A DNA stretch of 9,890 bases from Candidatus Zhuqueibacterota bacterium. Lineage in GTDB: Bacteria; Zhuqueibacterota; Zhuqueibacteria; Oceanimicrobiales; Oceanimicrobiaceae. The notes beneath the pieces were generated by a model that saw nothing but the letters and a program-made list of their open reading frames with translations, had not been told where the DNA came from and ran no database searches. Below are positions 1 to 6,586 of the stretch, in pieces (the stretch's first letter is position 1; each line of letters starts with the position of its first letter). A program made the position numbers and the translations under genes. The stretch is taken from assembly GCA_011775825.1 (NCBI GenBank), contig JAABYK010000175.1, positions 42,958 to 52,847 of the forward strand. Reading direction: 5' to 3'.

Positions 1-743
1 TGAAGAATATTGATGAAATCATTGAGACCGTGGATGGCATCATGGTGGCTCGTGGCGATTTGGCCGTGGAGACGGCTTTGGAAAGGGTGCCGCTGGTACA
101 AAAATCCTTGATTCAAAAATGCAATTTCGCCGGAAAGCCCGTCATCACCGCGACGCAAATGCTCAAGTCCATGGTCGACAATCCACGCCCGACGCGTGCC
201 GAGGCCAACGATGTGGCGAATGCGGTGTTGGATGGGACAGATGCCGTGATGCTCTCGGAGGAAACCACGGTCGGCGAATTTCCGGTCAAGTCGGTGCAAA
301 CCATGGCCACGATCATCAAAGCGACTGAATCCAGTGAAGTCTCTGCGTTGCAAGAAATCGAGCATGCGTATGAAGAGCCCACGTCGATACAGCAGGCGGT
401 CAGTCACGGCTCGTATGAGATTGCCAAAGATTTGCGGGCCGCTGCCATCATCACGCCGACGCATTCCGGGAGTACAGCCAGAAAGGTGCGATCTTATCGC
501 CCCAAGCAGCCTATAATCGCTCTGAGTCCCAATCCGAATGTTGTGAGATGTCTGAATTTAATTTGGGGAGTGTGTCCGATTGTGGTCAAAACGTACTCTA
601 ATTTTGATGACATGATCGAACAGTCCAAACGCGCTGCCCTGAATTCGGGTTGGGTGAACAAAGGCGAAAAAGTGGTCATTACGGCAGGCATCCCTGTCGG
701 AGAAGAAGGCACGACGAATCTAATCAAGGTTGAAGTTTTGTAA
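1..743 (+). CDS. pyk: Pyruvate kinase, C-terminal part (5' end outside window)
   Basis: Pyruvate kinase converts phosphoenolpyruvate and ADP to pyruvate and ATP, the last step of glycolysis, in the cytoplasm. The open frame runs in from the left edge: codons from base 3 read KNIDEIIETVDGIMVARGDL, so the GTG at base 30 is internal and not a start. About 247 residues are present. Visible landmarks are the metal/substrate-binding stretch MVARGDLAVE, the helix motif QMLKSM followed by NPRPTRAEANDVANAVLDGT, and the DAVMLSEET loop, all typical of the catalytic barrel of this family. The C-terminal domain follows, with TPTHSGSTARKVRSYRP and the ending TAGIPVGEEGTTNLIKVEVL. The frame closes with TAA at 741-743. 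The N-terminal barrel and B domain lie outside the window. Enolase, the preceding glycolytic enzyme, is encoded next on the same strand, but 636 bases away, so co-transcription is uncertain. Confidence 0.96.
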   Translation, partial: KNIDEIIETVDGIMVARGDLAVETALERVPLVQKSLIQKCNFAGKPVITATQMLKSMVDNPRPTRAEANDVANAVLDGTDAVMLSEETTVGEFPVKSVQTMATIIKATESSEVSALQEIEHAYEEPTSIQQAVSHGSYEIAKDLRAAAIITPTHSGSTARKVRSYRPKQPIIALSPNPNVVRCLNLIWGVCPIVVKTYSNFDDMIEQSKRAALNSGWVNKGEKVVITAGIPVGEEGTTNLIKVEVL

Positions 744-878
744 CTCTATGAACCGTGAACGACGCTCCAGAGGTATGGTCCCGAGATAGTCCACTTCCGC
801 TGTACTTCTTTTCTTTCCACGCCACCAGTAACTCTGATTAATCGTCTTAATCGTTCCACATCCAGCGGATTTAAGAAG

Positions 879-922
879 ACAAGGTTAAAACCAAAAAAGC
901 CTTTTCAAAATACAAGGTTAAA
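879..922. repeat. Two 11-base direct repeats, 33 bases apart
   Basis: ACAAGGTTAAA occurs at 879-889 and again at 912-922. The start-to-start distance of 33 bases is about three helical turns, so a protein could bind both on the same DNA face. They lie about 70-110 bases upstream of the promoter at 992-1020. A regulatory role is only inferred; chance repetition in AT-rich DNA is a real alternative. Confidence 0.4.
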
Positions 923-991
923 TTTCAAGTCTTATGCACATCATCCTTCATGGGAAAAGTAAAAATAGTCAAAATGATTGAGTCAAAATCA

Positions 992-1020
992 TTAACAAAA
1001 ACTCTTAACTAAGGTATAAT
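992..1020 (+). promoter_or_regulatory. Near-consensus sigma70-type promoter upstream of the inverted repeat
   Basis: A -35 box TTAACA (992-997, five of six matches to TTGACA) is followed by a 17-base spacer and a perfect -10 box TATAAT (1015-1020). The predicted transcription start is near 1027, about 15 bases before the left arm of the inverted repeat. A transcript from here would carry the repeat hairpin and then either stop or run on as a long 5' leader of roughly 350 bases into eno. Confidence 0.6.
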
Positions 1021-1040
1021 CTCTCACAAAAAGATTTGAG

Positions 1041-1150
1041 AGACAGAAAGATGAAGGACAGAAAAATGTTTGTGCCTGTTCAATTCCGGTATCGTCAACT
1101 TCTCTGGTATGATGTCAAGCGGTATCTTTCTGTCTTCCATTTTTCTGTCT
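1041..1150 (+). repeat. 26-base imperfect inverted repeat forming a long hairpin
   Basis: The left arm is 1041-1066 (begins AGACAGAAAGATGAAG) and the right arm is 1125-1150 (begins TCTTTCTGTCTTCC, ends TTTTTCTGTCT). They are complementary at 22 of 26 positions, with a 58-base loop. In a plus-strand RNA two of the four mismatches become G-U wobbles, which favours plus-strand transcription. Each arm is itself built from two copies of a GACAGAAA-like unit. The loop region shows GGTAT three times (1088, 1106, 1121). No coding potential is seen. It may be a REP/MITE-like dispersed element or a structured leader or small RNA; the sequence alone does not decide. Confidence 0.7.
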
Positions 1151-1151
1151 T

Positions 1152-1167
1152 GGCTTTTGTTAAAGCC
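1152..1167 (+). other. Small hairpin directly after the inverted repeat
   Basis: GGCTTT (1152-1157) and AAAGCC (1162-1167) form a six-pair stem with a four-base loop TGTT. It begins one base after the right arm of the large inverted repeat. The downstream sequence CACTTAATGGTTTTGCCTTTT has T-rich patches but no immediate U run, so it is at best a weak terminator. Confidence 0.35.
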
Positions 1168-1283
1168 CACTTAATGGTTTTGCCTTTTGAAATGGCCTGA
1201 ATAGTTACCCTATATCTTTAAAGCCGTCTTCCGTCTTGGCCGGGTTAGGGTGTGTGGAATACGATGCGTTCAAAAGAAAAGTG

Positions 1284-1313
1284 TTGACAAGTTGACCTTT
1301 AAGATGTTATTTT
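1284..1313 (+). promoter_or_regulatory. Putative proximal promoter of eno
   Basis: A perfect -35 hexamer TTGACA (1284-1289) is followed after 18 bases by TATTTT (1308-1313), a four-of-six match to the -10 consensus. The start site would be about 60 bases upstream of the eno ATG. The -10 is weak, so this is a moderate-confidence call. Confidence 0.4.
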
Positions 1314-1379
1314 GTTGGATTCTCAACAAACCTCGTTTATCGAATCGAAAGGAATATTCTCAAATGAAGGGATTTATCC

Positions 1380-2663
1380 ATGACAACAATTGTTGAAGTA
1401 TTCGCCAGAGAGATTTTGGATTCACGCGGCAATCCCACCATCGAGGTGGATGTACTGCTTGAAAGCGGCGCGTTTGGCCGGGCTGCGGTGCCGTCCGGAG
1501 CATCAACCGGTGAGCATGAAGCGCTCGAACTCCGTGACAAAGATGAGAAACGATACGGCGGTAAGGGTGTACTGAACGCCGTTAAGAATGTGAACGAGGT
1601 CATCGCCGAGGAGATCATTGGGGAGGATGCCACTGAGCAGACCTACATCGATGGCTTGTTGCTGGAATTAGACGGGACCAAAACCAAAGAAAAGCTCGGC
1701 GCCAACGCCATTTTGGGGGTCTCCCTTGCAGTGGCTAAAGCCGCTGCCCATGTTTTGGATTTGTCATTGTATCAGTACTTAGGTGGGGTCAACGCCAAGA
1801 CCTTGCCTGTACCCATGATGAACATCATCAACGGCGGCGCCCATGCCGACAACAACGTCGACTTGCAGGAGTTTATGATCATGCCCGCAGGCGCACCCAC
1901 TTTTTCCGAAGCGTTGCGTATGGGCGCGGAAGTATTTCATGCGTTGAAGTCGGTTTTGAAGGACAAAGGTTACAGCACAGCCGTTGGCGACGAAGGTGGA
2001 TTTGCGCCCAATTTAAAGTCAAACGAGGAAGCGCTGCAAGTCATCATGACCGCTATTGAAAAAGCCGGCTACAAACCCGGGGATGACCTCTTCATCGCTC
2101 TCGATACGGCTTCCAGTGAGTTTTACGATGCGCAATCGAAGAAATATAATTTGGCGTCTGAGAACAAGCAGTTGTCGTCGGAGGAAATGGTTGCTTACCT
2201 CGCAGAACTCAGCAATAAATATCCCATTGTCTCTATCGAAGATGCTCTTGACGAAAACGATTGGGACGGTTGGAAATATTTGACCGCTGAACTTGGCGAC
2301 AAAATTCAACTTGTTGGCGATGATTTGCTCGTGACCAACACGGAACGCCTGCAGAAAGCCATTGACAGCAACGTTGCCAATTCCATTCTTATCAAGGTGA
2401 ATCAAATCGGCTCGCTGACCGAGACGTTGGATGCCATCGAAATGGCGAAAAGTTCCGGTTACACCTCGGTGATTTCCCACCGTTCCGGCGAGACCGAGGA
2501 CACGACCATCGCCGATATTGCCGTCGCCACCAATGCCGGTCAGATAAAAACCGGCTCGGCTTCCCGCACGGATCGCATTTGTAAGTATAATCAGCTTTTG
2601 CGGATTGAGGAGATACTTGGTGAAGAGGCGGTTTATCCAGGGAAGGCGGTTTTGAAAGGATAA
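1380..2663 (+). CDS. eno: Enolase (phosphopyruvate hydratase)
   Basis: Enolase interconverts 2-phosphoglycerate and phosphoenolpyruvate in glycolysis and gluconeogenesis. The 427-residue product has the usual bacterial length. The N-terminal capping domain shows AREILDSRGNPTIEVD and the mobile loop GASTGEHEALELRD (about residues 40-53). The barrel domain shows NGGAHADNNVDLQEFMIMP, GDEGGFAPN with the expected general acid Glu205, the magnesium ligands Asp242, Glu287 and Asp314, the catalytic base Lys339 in LIKVNQIG, and the C-terminal signature SHRSGETEDTTIADIAV. All key residues are present. The ATG at 1380 is preceded by GAAGG (1366-1370) at good spacing, and the protein starts MTTIVEVFAREILDSRGNP as in other enolases. 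The stop codon is only 12 bases from the end of the convergent toxin gene, with no visible terminator between them. Confidence 0.98.
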   Translation: MTTIVEVFAREILDSRGNPTIEVDVLLESGAFGRAAVPSGASTGEHEALELRDKDEKRYGGKGVLNAVKNVNEVIAEEIIGEDATEQTYIDGLLLELDGTKTKEKLGANAILGVSLAVAKAAAHVLDLSLYQYLGGVNAKTLPVPMMNIINGGAHADNNVDLQEFMIMPAGAPTFSEALRMGAEVFHALKSVLKDKGYSTAVGDEGGFAPNLKSNEEALQVIMTAIEKAGYKPGDDLFIALDTASSEFYDAQSKKYNLASENKQLSSEEMVAYLAELSNKYPIVSIEDALDENDWDGWKYLTAELGDKIQLVGDDLLVTNTERLQKAIDSNVANSILIKVNQIGSLTETLDAIEMAKSSGYTSVISHRSGETEDTTIADIAVATNAGQIKTGSASRTDRICKYNQLLRIEEILGEEAVYPGKAVLKG

Positions 2664-2675
2664 TCCGATTTCAAT

Positions 2676-3055
2676 TCAGGGCGCTATCTTTTTAGCTTCC
2701 TCGATTAGGCTGGTTATGGGCGGTTTTTCAGTGGGGACAACTTTGTCGGGGAGGTGTTTGTGGTGGGGAAACGTCTTCAACTTTGGAAAGTGCGGAGCGT
2801 TATCATACCTAAAAATAAGCTTGTTATTTGCATCTTGGAAGTGATATCGGTAAGTTAAATGCTTGAGGTCGTTACTATCAACGACGAGCACTTCATTTAA
2901 CTCCAGCAAGTGTCCTTTATGAAATCGAACCCGAACGCCAAGTTTTGCCTTGTCCGGTGATATAATTATTTCGTCATACTTTTAACAAAAACATTTGGGG
3001 TCGTTCGTACTGACAATTCGAGTTCGTTGAGATATTTCGCCAGTTTTTTATGCAA
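2676..3055 (-). pseudogene. TumE/DUF6516-type toxin, frame broken by one base
   Basis: The C-terminal part carries the hallmark run of the TumE (DUF6516) toxin family: TYRYHFQDANNKLIFRYDNA followed by PHFPKLKTFPHHKHLPDKVV. The frame with this motif is open only back to a TAA at 2982-2984 and contains no ATG, just a TTG at 2907-2909 that would delete the N-terminus. The missing N-terminal part is readable in another frame: TTG at 3053-3055, then HKKLAKYLNELELSVRTTPN, ending at a TAA at 2966-2968. The frames join if one base is added in the four-T run at 2980-2983 (AAAA on the coding strand), giving a typical product of about 126 residues. The rebuilt start overlaps the stop of the upstream antitoxin-like gene, as expected for a coupled pair. 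No canonical -1 slippery heptamer is present. The break may be true decay or a homopolymer sequencing error. Confidence 0.75.
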
Positions 3056-3278
3056 CGCGACGTAACTGATCTTCTAATTCTCGTCTCAAGCTAAGAAAAA
3101 GCTGATAGTCGTTTGCCCACTCAATGTTGTCGATGGAATCGTCCAACTGTCCCTTGCTGAACTTATCATAAAACTCCTCCGATGTCATCGCATAGCGTCT
3201 TTCATAGTCATTTAGTTCCTTTGCGATAGCCACAAAAGCATCCAAAGGCGAGTCGAATTCTATCCGGTTTTTTTTCAT
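3048..3278 (-). CDS. Small antitoxin-like protein paired with the TumE-type toxin
   Basis: This 76-residue acidic protein ends in ANDYQLFLSLRRELEDQLRR and has a central TSEEFYDKFSKGQLDD segment. Short proteins with a T-x-E-E-F...G-x-L-D-D...W-x-x-x-Y-Q pattern are what I expect beside DUF6516 toxins, so I infer the antitoxin role mainly from position and general pattern. The ATG at 3276-3278 follows AGGGAAA, a usable ribosome site. Its TAA (3048-3050) overlaps the TTG start proposed for the toxin, implying translational coupling. No DNA-binding domain is evident. Most of the chain is predicted to be helical. A minus-strand promoter is visible upstream at 3327-3355. If the toxin is truly broken, this gene is an orphan antitoxin. 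Confidence 0.65.
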   Translation of the reverse strand: MKKNRIEFDSPLDAFVAIAKELNDYERRYAMTSEEFYDKFSKGQLDDSIDNIEWANDYQLFLSLRRELEDQLRRVA

Positions 3279-3326
3279 TTTCCCTGTTTTCTGAGTTTAA
3301 AATTGTTATATTATGTTCTACTTCAA

Positions 3327-3355
3327 AATATAAGCCAAGTCCGGTTTAATTGCAA
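3327..3355 (-). promoter_or_regulatory. Promoter of the antitoxin/TumE module
   Basis: On the minus strand TTGCAA (3355 to 3350, four of six matches) is followed by a 17-base spacer and TATATT (3332 to 3327, five of six matches). It lies about 50 bases upstream of the antitoxin ATG, inside the 145-base divergent region shared with glnS. No equally good plus-strand promoter for glnS could be picked out in the same region. Confidence 0.45.
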
Positions 3356-3376
3356 GAAATTAAAATCGATCTCACG

Positions 3377-3418
3377 ATGGCTCGAACCGAAACTAACAAC
3401 ATGAAAAAACAAGATTAG
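3377..3418 (+). other. Short upstream reading frame in the glnS leader
   Basis: ATG at 3377 opens a 13-codon frame, MARTETNNMKKQD, that stops at TAG 3416-3418, five bases before the glnS ATG and in a different frame from it. It has no obvious Shine-Dalgarno site. Its beginning (MARTET) resembles the beginning of GlnRS here (MANKET), which may be chance or the trace of a small duplication. Translation is not established. Confidence 0.25.
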
Positions 3419-3423
3419 AAGCT

Positions 3424-5112
3424 ATGGCCAACAAGGAAACAACTTCAACACAGAATTTTATTCGCAACATCATTACCGAAGACATCAAGAACAATAAGAA
3501 CGAAGGCCGGGTTATTACCCGCTTCCCGCCTGAGCCGAATGGTTATCTACACATCGGACACGCCAAATCCATTTGCCTGAATTTTGGTCTCGCGGAGGAA
3601 TTCGGCGGACGCTGCCATTTGCGCTTCGATGACACCAATCCCGTGAAGGAAGAAGAAGAATACGTGAAGTCCATCAAAGAAGATGTGCGCTGGCTGGGTT
3701 ACGATTGGGGCGAGCATTTGTATTTCGCCTCCGATTATTTCGAAAAGTTGTACGAATTTGCGGTCAAGTTGGTCAAGGATGGCAAGGCGTATGTGGACAG
3801 TCTGACCGCCGATGAAATCCGAGAGTACCGCGGCACCTTAACGGAACCGGGAAAAGAGAGTCCGTACCGCAACCGTTCCATCGAAGAAAATCTCGATCTC
3901 TTGCAACGCATGCGGGCCGGGGAATTCCCCGATGGCACCCATGTGCTGCGGGCTAAGATCGATATGAAATCCGGAAATTTGAACATGCGTGATCCGGTGA
4001 TGTATCGCATTAAGCATGCCAGTCATCATCGGACGGGGGACAAATGGTGCATTTACCCCACGTACGACTTTGCTCACGGACAATCTGATTCCATCGAAGG
4101 GATTACCCACTCCATTTGTACGCTTGAATTTGAGGACCATCGTCCTTTGTACGACTGGTTTCTCGAGCAGTTGAAGATTCATCATCCGCAGCAGATCGAG
4201 TTTGCCCGCCTCAACCTGAGCTACACGGTGATGAGCAAGCGCAAGCTCTTGGAATTGGTGCAGCAAGGGTATGTCGCCGGTTGGGATGACCCCCGCATGC
4301 CCACCATTTCCGGGTTGCGTCGGCGCGGCTTCACCCCCGAGTCCATTCGCGATTTCTGCGAACGCATCGGTGTGGCGAAAAAAGATAGCACGGTCGACAT
4401 GGCGCTGCTGGAGCACTGCTTGCGGGAGGATTTAAACAAACGCGCTCAGCGGGTCATGGCCGTTCTGCGGTGGCTGCGCGTGGTTATCGTCAATTATCCG
4501 GAAGGCGAGGTCGAGGAAATGGAGGCGGTGAACAATCCGGAAGACCCCGGTATGGGCAAACGCAAGGTGCCGTTTTCGCGCGTTCTCTACATCGAACAGG
4601 ATGATTTTCGAGAAGATCCGCCGAAGAAGTTTTTCCGATTGGCGCCCGGTCGGGAAGTGCGACTGCGCTATGCCTATTACATCACCTGTGTGGATGTCAA
4701 AAAAAATGAACAGGGTGACGTGGTTGAATTGCATTGCACCTATGACCCAAAGACCAAAGGCGGGTGGTCTCCGGACGGACGCAAGGTGAAGGGAACACTG
4801 CACTGGGTGTCTGCGTCACATGCCCTGGAGGCCGAAGTGCGGCTTTATGATCGCCTGTTTGCCAAACCCGATCCGGGTGAGGATAGAGATGCGGATTTTA
4901 AAACTTTTTTAAATCCTAACTCACTGGAGATCCTGACTAACTGCATGCTTGAACCAGGTCTGGCAAAAGCAGAAGTAGGAAATCGCTATCAATTCGAGCG
5001 TCAGGGTTACTTTTGCGTCGATCCAGATTCTTCAGACAAAAAGCTGATTTTTAGTCGCACGGTACCGTTGAGAGATACGTGGGCCAAGATTGAAAAAGCG
5101 CAGAAGGGTTAA
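3424..5112 (+). CDS. glnS: Glutaminyl-tRNA synthetase
   Basis: GlnRS attaches glutamine directly to tRNA(Gln) in the cytoplasm. The 562-residue protein matches the usual length of bacterial GlnRS. It is a class I enzyme: the HIGH motif is in PPEPNGYLHIGHAKS (residues 35-49) and the KMSKS-like loop is VMSKRK (about residues 269-274). GlnRS-type sequences around them include LRFDDTNPVKEEEEYVKSIK, REYRGTLTEPGKESPYRNRS, MRDPVMYRIKHASHHRTG, KWCIYPTYDFAHGQSDSIEG and WDDPRMPTISGLRRRGFTPE; these fit GlnRS better than GluRS. The C-terminal anticodon-binding beta-barrel region is complete and ends at TAA 5110-5112. The ATG at 3424 fits the family N-terminus (TQNFIRNIITEDIKNNK), although only a weak GAAG precedes it. 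The gene is monocistronic as far as can be seen: divergent from the antitoxin module and convergent with the cyclase gene. Confidence 0.97.
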   Translation: MANKETTSTQNFIRNIITEDIKNNKNEGRVITRFPPEPNGYLHIGHAKSICLNFGLAEEFGGRCHLRFDDTNPVKEEEEYVKSIKEDVRWLGYDWGEHLYFASDYFEKLYEFAVKLVKDGKAYVDSLTADEIREYRGTLTEPGKESPYRNRSIEENLDLLQRMRAGEFPDGTHVLRAKIDMKSGNLNMRDPVMYRIKHASHHRTGDKWCIYPTYDFAHGQSDSIEGITHSICTLEFEDHRPLYDWFLEQLKIHHPQQIEFARLNLSYTVMSKRKLLELVQQGYVAGWDDPRMPTISGLRRRGFTPESIRDFCERIGVAKKDSTVDMALLEHCLREDLNKRAQRVMAVLRWLRVVIVNYPEGEVEEMEAVNNPEDPGMGKRKVPFSRVLYIEQDDFREDPPKKFFRLAPGREVRLRYAYYITCVDVKKNEQGDVVELHCTYDPKTKGGWSPDGRKVKGTLHWVSASHALEAEVRLYDRLFAKPDPGEDRDADFKTFLNPNSLEILTNCMLEPGLAKAEVGNRYQFERQGYFCVDPDSSDKKLIFSRTVPLRDTWAKIEKAQKG

Positions 5113-5226
5113 TCATTCATTGTCATTTGTTAAATTTTAAGCAGTCACTTGAAATGTTTGAGGTGAAGTGTGATTTCGAAAGAAGAATGGTCACAAAAAT
5201 TGGATAAATATCTAAGTTTCATTTAC

Positions 5227-5251
5227 CGCGCAGCATGAATATAACTGCGCG
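5227..5251. terminator. GC-rich hairpin between convergent glnS and cyclase genes
   Basis: CGCGCAG (5227-5233) and CTGCGCG (5245-5251) form a perfect seven-pair GC-rich stem with an 11-base loop. It sits 115 bases after the glnS stop and 26 bases after the cyclase stop, so it may end transcription from both sides. Neither side has a long U run (the plus side continues ATCTATTTG), so termination efficiency is unclear. The rest of 5113-5276 shows nothing else recognisable. Confidence 0.5.
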
Positions 5252-5276
5252 ATCTATTTGTACAGAAAGTTTCCCG

Positions 5277-6074
5277 CTACTCTTTAACCACAGCCACAAT
5301 CCGCAACGGCCCGCCACTGCCGCCCTTTATTTTCATCGGCAAGGCAATCACGGTAAAATCTTTCTCCGGAAGCTGATCGAGGTTAGCAATATTTTCAAAC
5401 GCGGGAATGTTGTGTTCGAACAGGGTGACATGGCTCTCAAACAGCCTCGACTGACCGTAATCGATGCTGGGCGTGTCGAGTCCGATGGCTTTCACGGAGC
5501 GATTTTCCGCGAGCCATTTTGCCGCTTCGGGATGCAACCCCGGAAAATGAAGTTTTGGCACCGCTTGTTCACCGCGTTCGTCCGTGCCCATGTATTGCTC
5601 CCTGTCCGGCCAATATTTTCCGAAACCGGTACGGAGCAAAATAATGACATCGTTTAGTTGGCCACCATGCTCTTCTTCCCAGGCAGTGAAATCCTCGACT
5701 TGAGCGCGGTAATCCCGGTTTTCTGTGCACTTTTCCGAGACATCGATCACGACGCCTTTTCCGATGAGTCGGTCGACGGGAATGGCATCCACGGTCTTTC
5801 CATTCTCGGAGAAATGAATGGGGGCGTCGATGTGGGTGCCACCATGTTCTGCGGTGCAAAAATTATTGGCTGCATAATAATAACCGGCGTCGGTCATGCC
5901 GGCATGAACCACCTCCAACTCGAATTCTTTCGCCGTTGGCCAAAAAATTGTGGTGTCGTCGTAAGCGTAGCTCAAGTCGATGATTTTACCGCTAAGCAAA
6001 TCCGGCTCAGGAGGAGAGCAGGCTCCTAGAATCAGAAGGCCGGATAAGATAAAGAAAGACGTGACTTTCTGCAT
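5277..6074 (-). CDS. Cyclase-family (kynurenine formamidase-like) lipoprotein
   Basis: The 265-residue product belongs to the metal-dependent cyclase family that includes KynB-type arylformamidases. The family signature HGGTHIDAPIHF lies at residues 77-88 and supplies the metal-binding His and Asp residues. Further family-like segments are KIIDLSYAYDDTTIFWPT near the N-terminus and KAIGLDTPSIDYGQS in the second half. The N-terminus is a lipoprotein signal, MQKVTSFFILSGLLILGAC, with a lipobox LGAC at Cys19, so the protein is probably exported and lipid-anchored. The ATG at 6072-6074 was chosen because GGAGGG (6079-6084) stands four bases before it and because it begins the signal peptide; an upstream in-frame start at 6125 would overlap dut and bury the signal. 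It is the last gene of the dut run. Substrate is unknown; no tryptophan-degradation gene is nearby. Confidence 0.85.
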   Translation of the reverse strand: MQKVTSFFILSGLLILGACSPPEPDLLSGKIIDLSYAYDDTTIFWPTAKEFELEVVHAGMTDAGYYYAANNFCTAEHGGTHIDAPIHFSENGKTVDAIPVDRLIGKGVVIDVSEKCTENRDYRAQVEDFTAWEEEHGGQLNDVIILLRTGFGKYWPDREQYMGTDERGEQAVPKLHFPGLHPEAAKWLAENRSVKAIGLDTPSIDYGQSRLFESHVTLFEHNIPAFENIANLDQLPEKDFTVIALPMKIKGGSGGPLRIVAVVKE

Positions 6075-6078
6075 CGTT

Positions 6079-6084
6079 CCCTCC
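6079..6084 (-). promoter_or_regulatory. Ribosome binding site deciding the cyclase start
   Basis: GGAGGG on the minus strand, four bases before the ATG at 6074, selects this start over the longer frame beginning at 6125. Confidence 0.75.
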
Positions 6085-6117
6085 AAAATGTCAATTGTTT
6101 CAATCTTGTTTGGTCGG

Positions 6118-6567
6118 TTAGACACTATTTAGCCCGGTTGAACCGAAGCCGCCATCTCCGCGTGTGGTTTCGGAGAGTTCCTCCACTTCTTGAAATTGCG
6201 CATAGACTACAGGAGCCACCACCAGTTGTGCAATTTTCTGGCCTGCTTTAAGCTGGTACGGGTCCGAGCTCAGATTGATCAGAATGACTTTAACCTCGCC
6301 CCGGTAGCCGAAGTCGATGGTGCCGGGCGTATTCAGGACCGTGAGGCCGCTTTTCAAGGCCAAACCGCTTTTGGGACGGACTTGCAGCTCGAAGCCTTTT
6401 GGCACTTCCACCGAAAGTCCGGTTGGAATGGCTTTTCGTTCCATCGGCTGCAAGGTATCGTCGACAGTAGAGAACAGATCCGCACCCGAATCGCCTGCAT
6501 GGGCGTATTGCGGGGGGATCGCGGTTGCGGTGAGCTTTTTGATCTTAACCACACAATTTTGCGTCAT
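6118..6567 (-). CDS. dut: dUTPase (deoxyuridine 5'-triphosphate nucleotidohydrolase)
   Basis: dUTPase hydrolyses dUTP to dUMP and pyrophosphate, keeping uracil out of DNA and feeding thymidylate synthesis. The 149-residue protein has all five motifs of the homotrimeric family in order: AGDSGADLFS (24-33), RPKSGLA (64-70), NTPGTIDFGYRGE (79-91, with the catalytic Asp85 and the uracil-stacking Tyr88), GQKIAQLVV (109-117) and the C-terminal P-loop-like RGDGGFGSTG (136-145). The ATG at 6567 is preceded by a very good GGAGGTG. The start lies 19 bases after the DUF5995 gene, and the cyclase start is 43 bases downstream, so the three genes are probably one transcript. Confidence 0.96.
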   Translation of the reverse strand: MTQNCVVKIKKLTATAIPPQYAHAGDSGADLFSTVDDTLQPMERKAIPTGLSVEVPKGFELQVRPKSGLALKSGLTVLNTPGTIDFGYRGEVKVILINLSSDPYQLKAGQKIAQLVVAPVVYAQFQEVEELSETTRGDGGFGSTGLNSV

Positions 6568-6586
6568 CTGTTGTCACCTCCGAAGT

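Larger units (their letters stand above)
744..1379. other. Long gene-free region between pyk and eno
   Basis: This 636-base stretch contains no credible open reading frame on either strand. It is AT-rich compared with the flanking genes. It holds a pair of 11-base direct repeats (879-889 and 912-922), a near-consensus promoter (992-1020), a long imperfect inverted repeat (1041-1150), a short hairpin (1152-1167) and a second promoter-like site (1284-1313) ahead of eno. No clear intrinsic terminator with a U run was found after pyk. The motif pair GTCTTCC...GTCTTGG in the right arm of the inverted repeat occurs again in shortened form near 1226-1240, which suggests remnants of a repeat family. 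Confidence 0.7.

Noticed and set aside
744..991. Intrinsic terminator after pyk
   Set aside because: No stable GC-rich stem followed by a T run could be found; the AAAAG/CTTTT match near 895-906 leaves no room for a loop.
1041..1150. CRISPR array or tandem repeat reading of the AGACAGAAA words
   Set aside because: Only two arms in opposite orientation with one 58-base loop; there is no series of regularly spaced direct repeats and no cas genes.
2019..2480. 153-codon minus-strand open frame inside eno
   Set aside because: Antisense shadow of the conserved enolase barrel.
2676..2909. Short TumE form starting at TTG 2909 as the real gene
   Set aside because: It removes the N-terminal part of the domain although family-like sequence continues upstream in frame to 2985 and then in the adjacent frame up to the antitoxin stop.
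2966..2984. Programmed -1 frameshifting as the explanation for the two-frame TumE gene
   Set aside because: The overlap reads GTT AAA AGT in the upstream frame, which does not form a canonical X XXY YYZ slippery heptamer, and no stimulatory hairpin or pseudoknot is evident. Not excluded, but mutation or sequencing error is simpler.
3838..4416. 192-codon minus-strand open frame inside glnS
   Set aside because: Shadow of a highly conserved synthetase gene, with no protein-family features.
6075..6125. Longer start for the cyclase gene at 6125
   Set aside because: It would place 17 polar residues before a clear lipoprotein signal, overlap dut, and ignore the strong GGAGGG site before the ATG at 6074.
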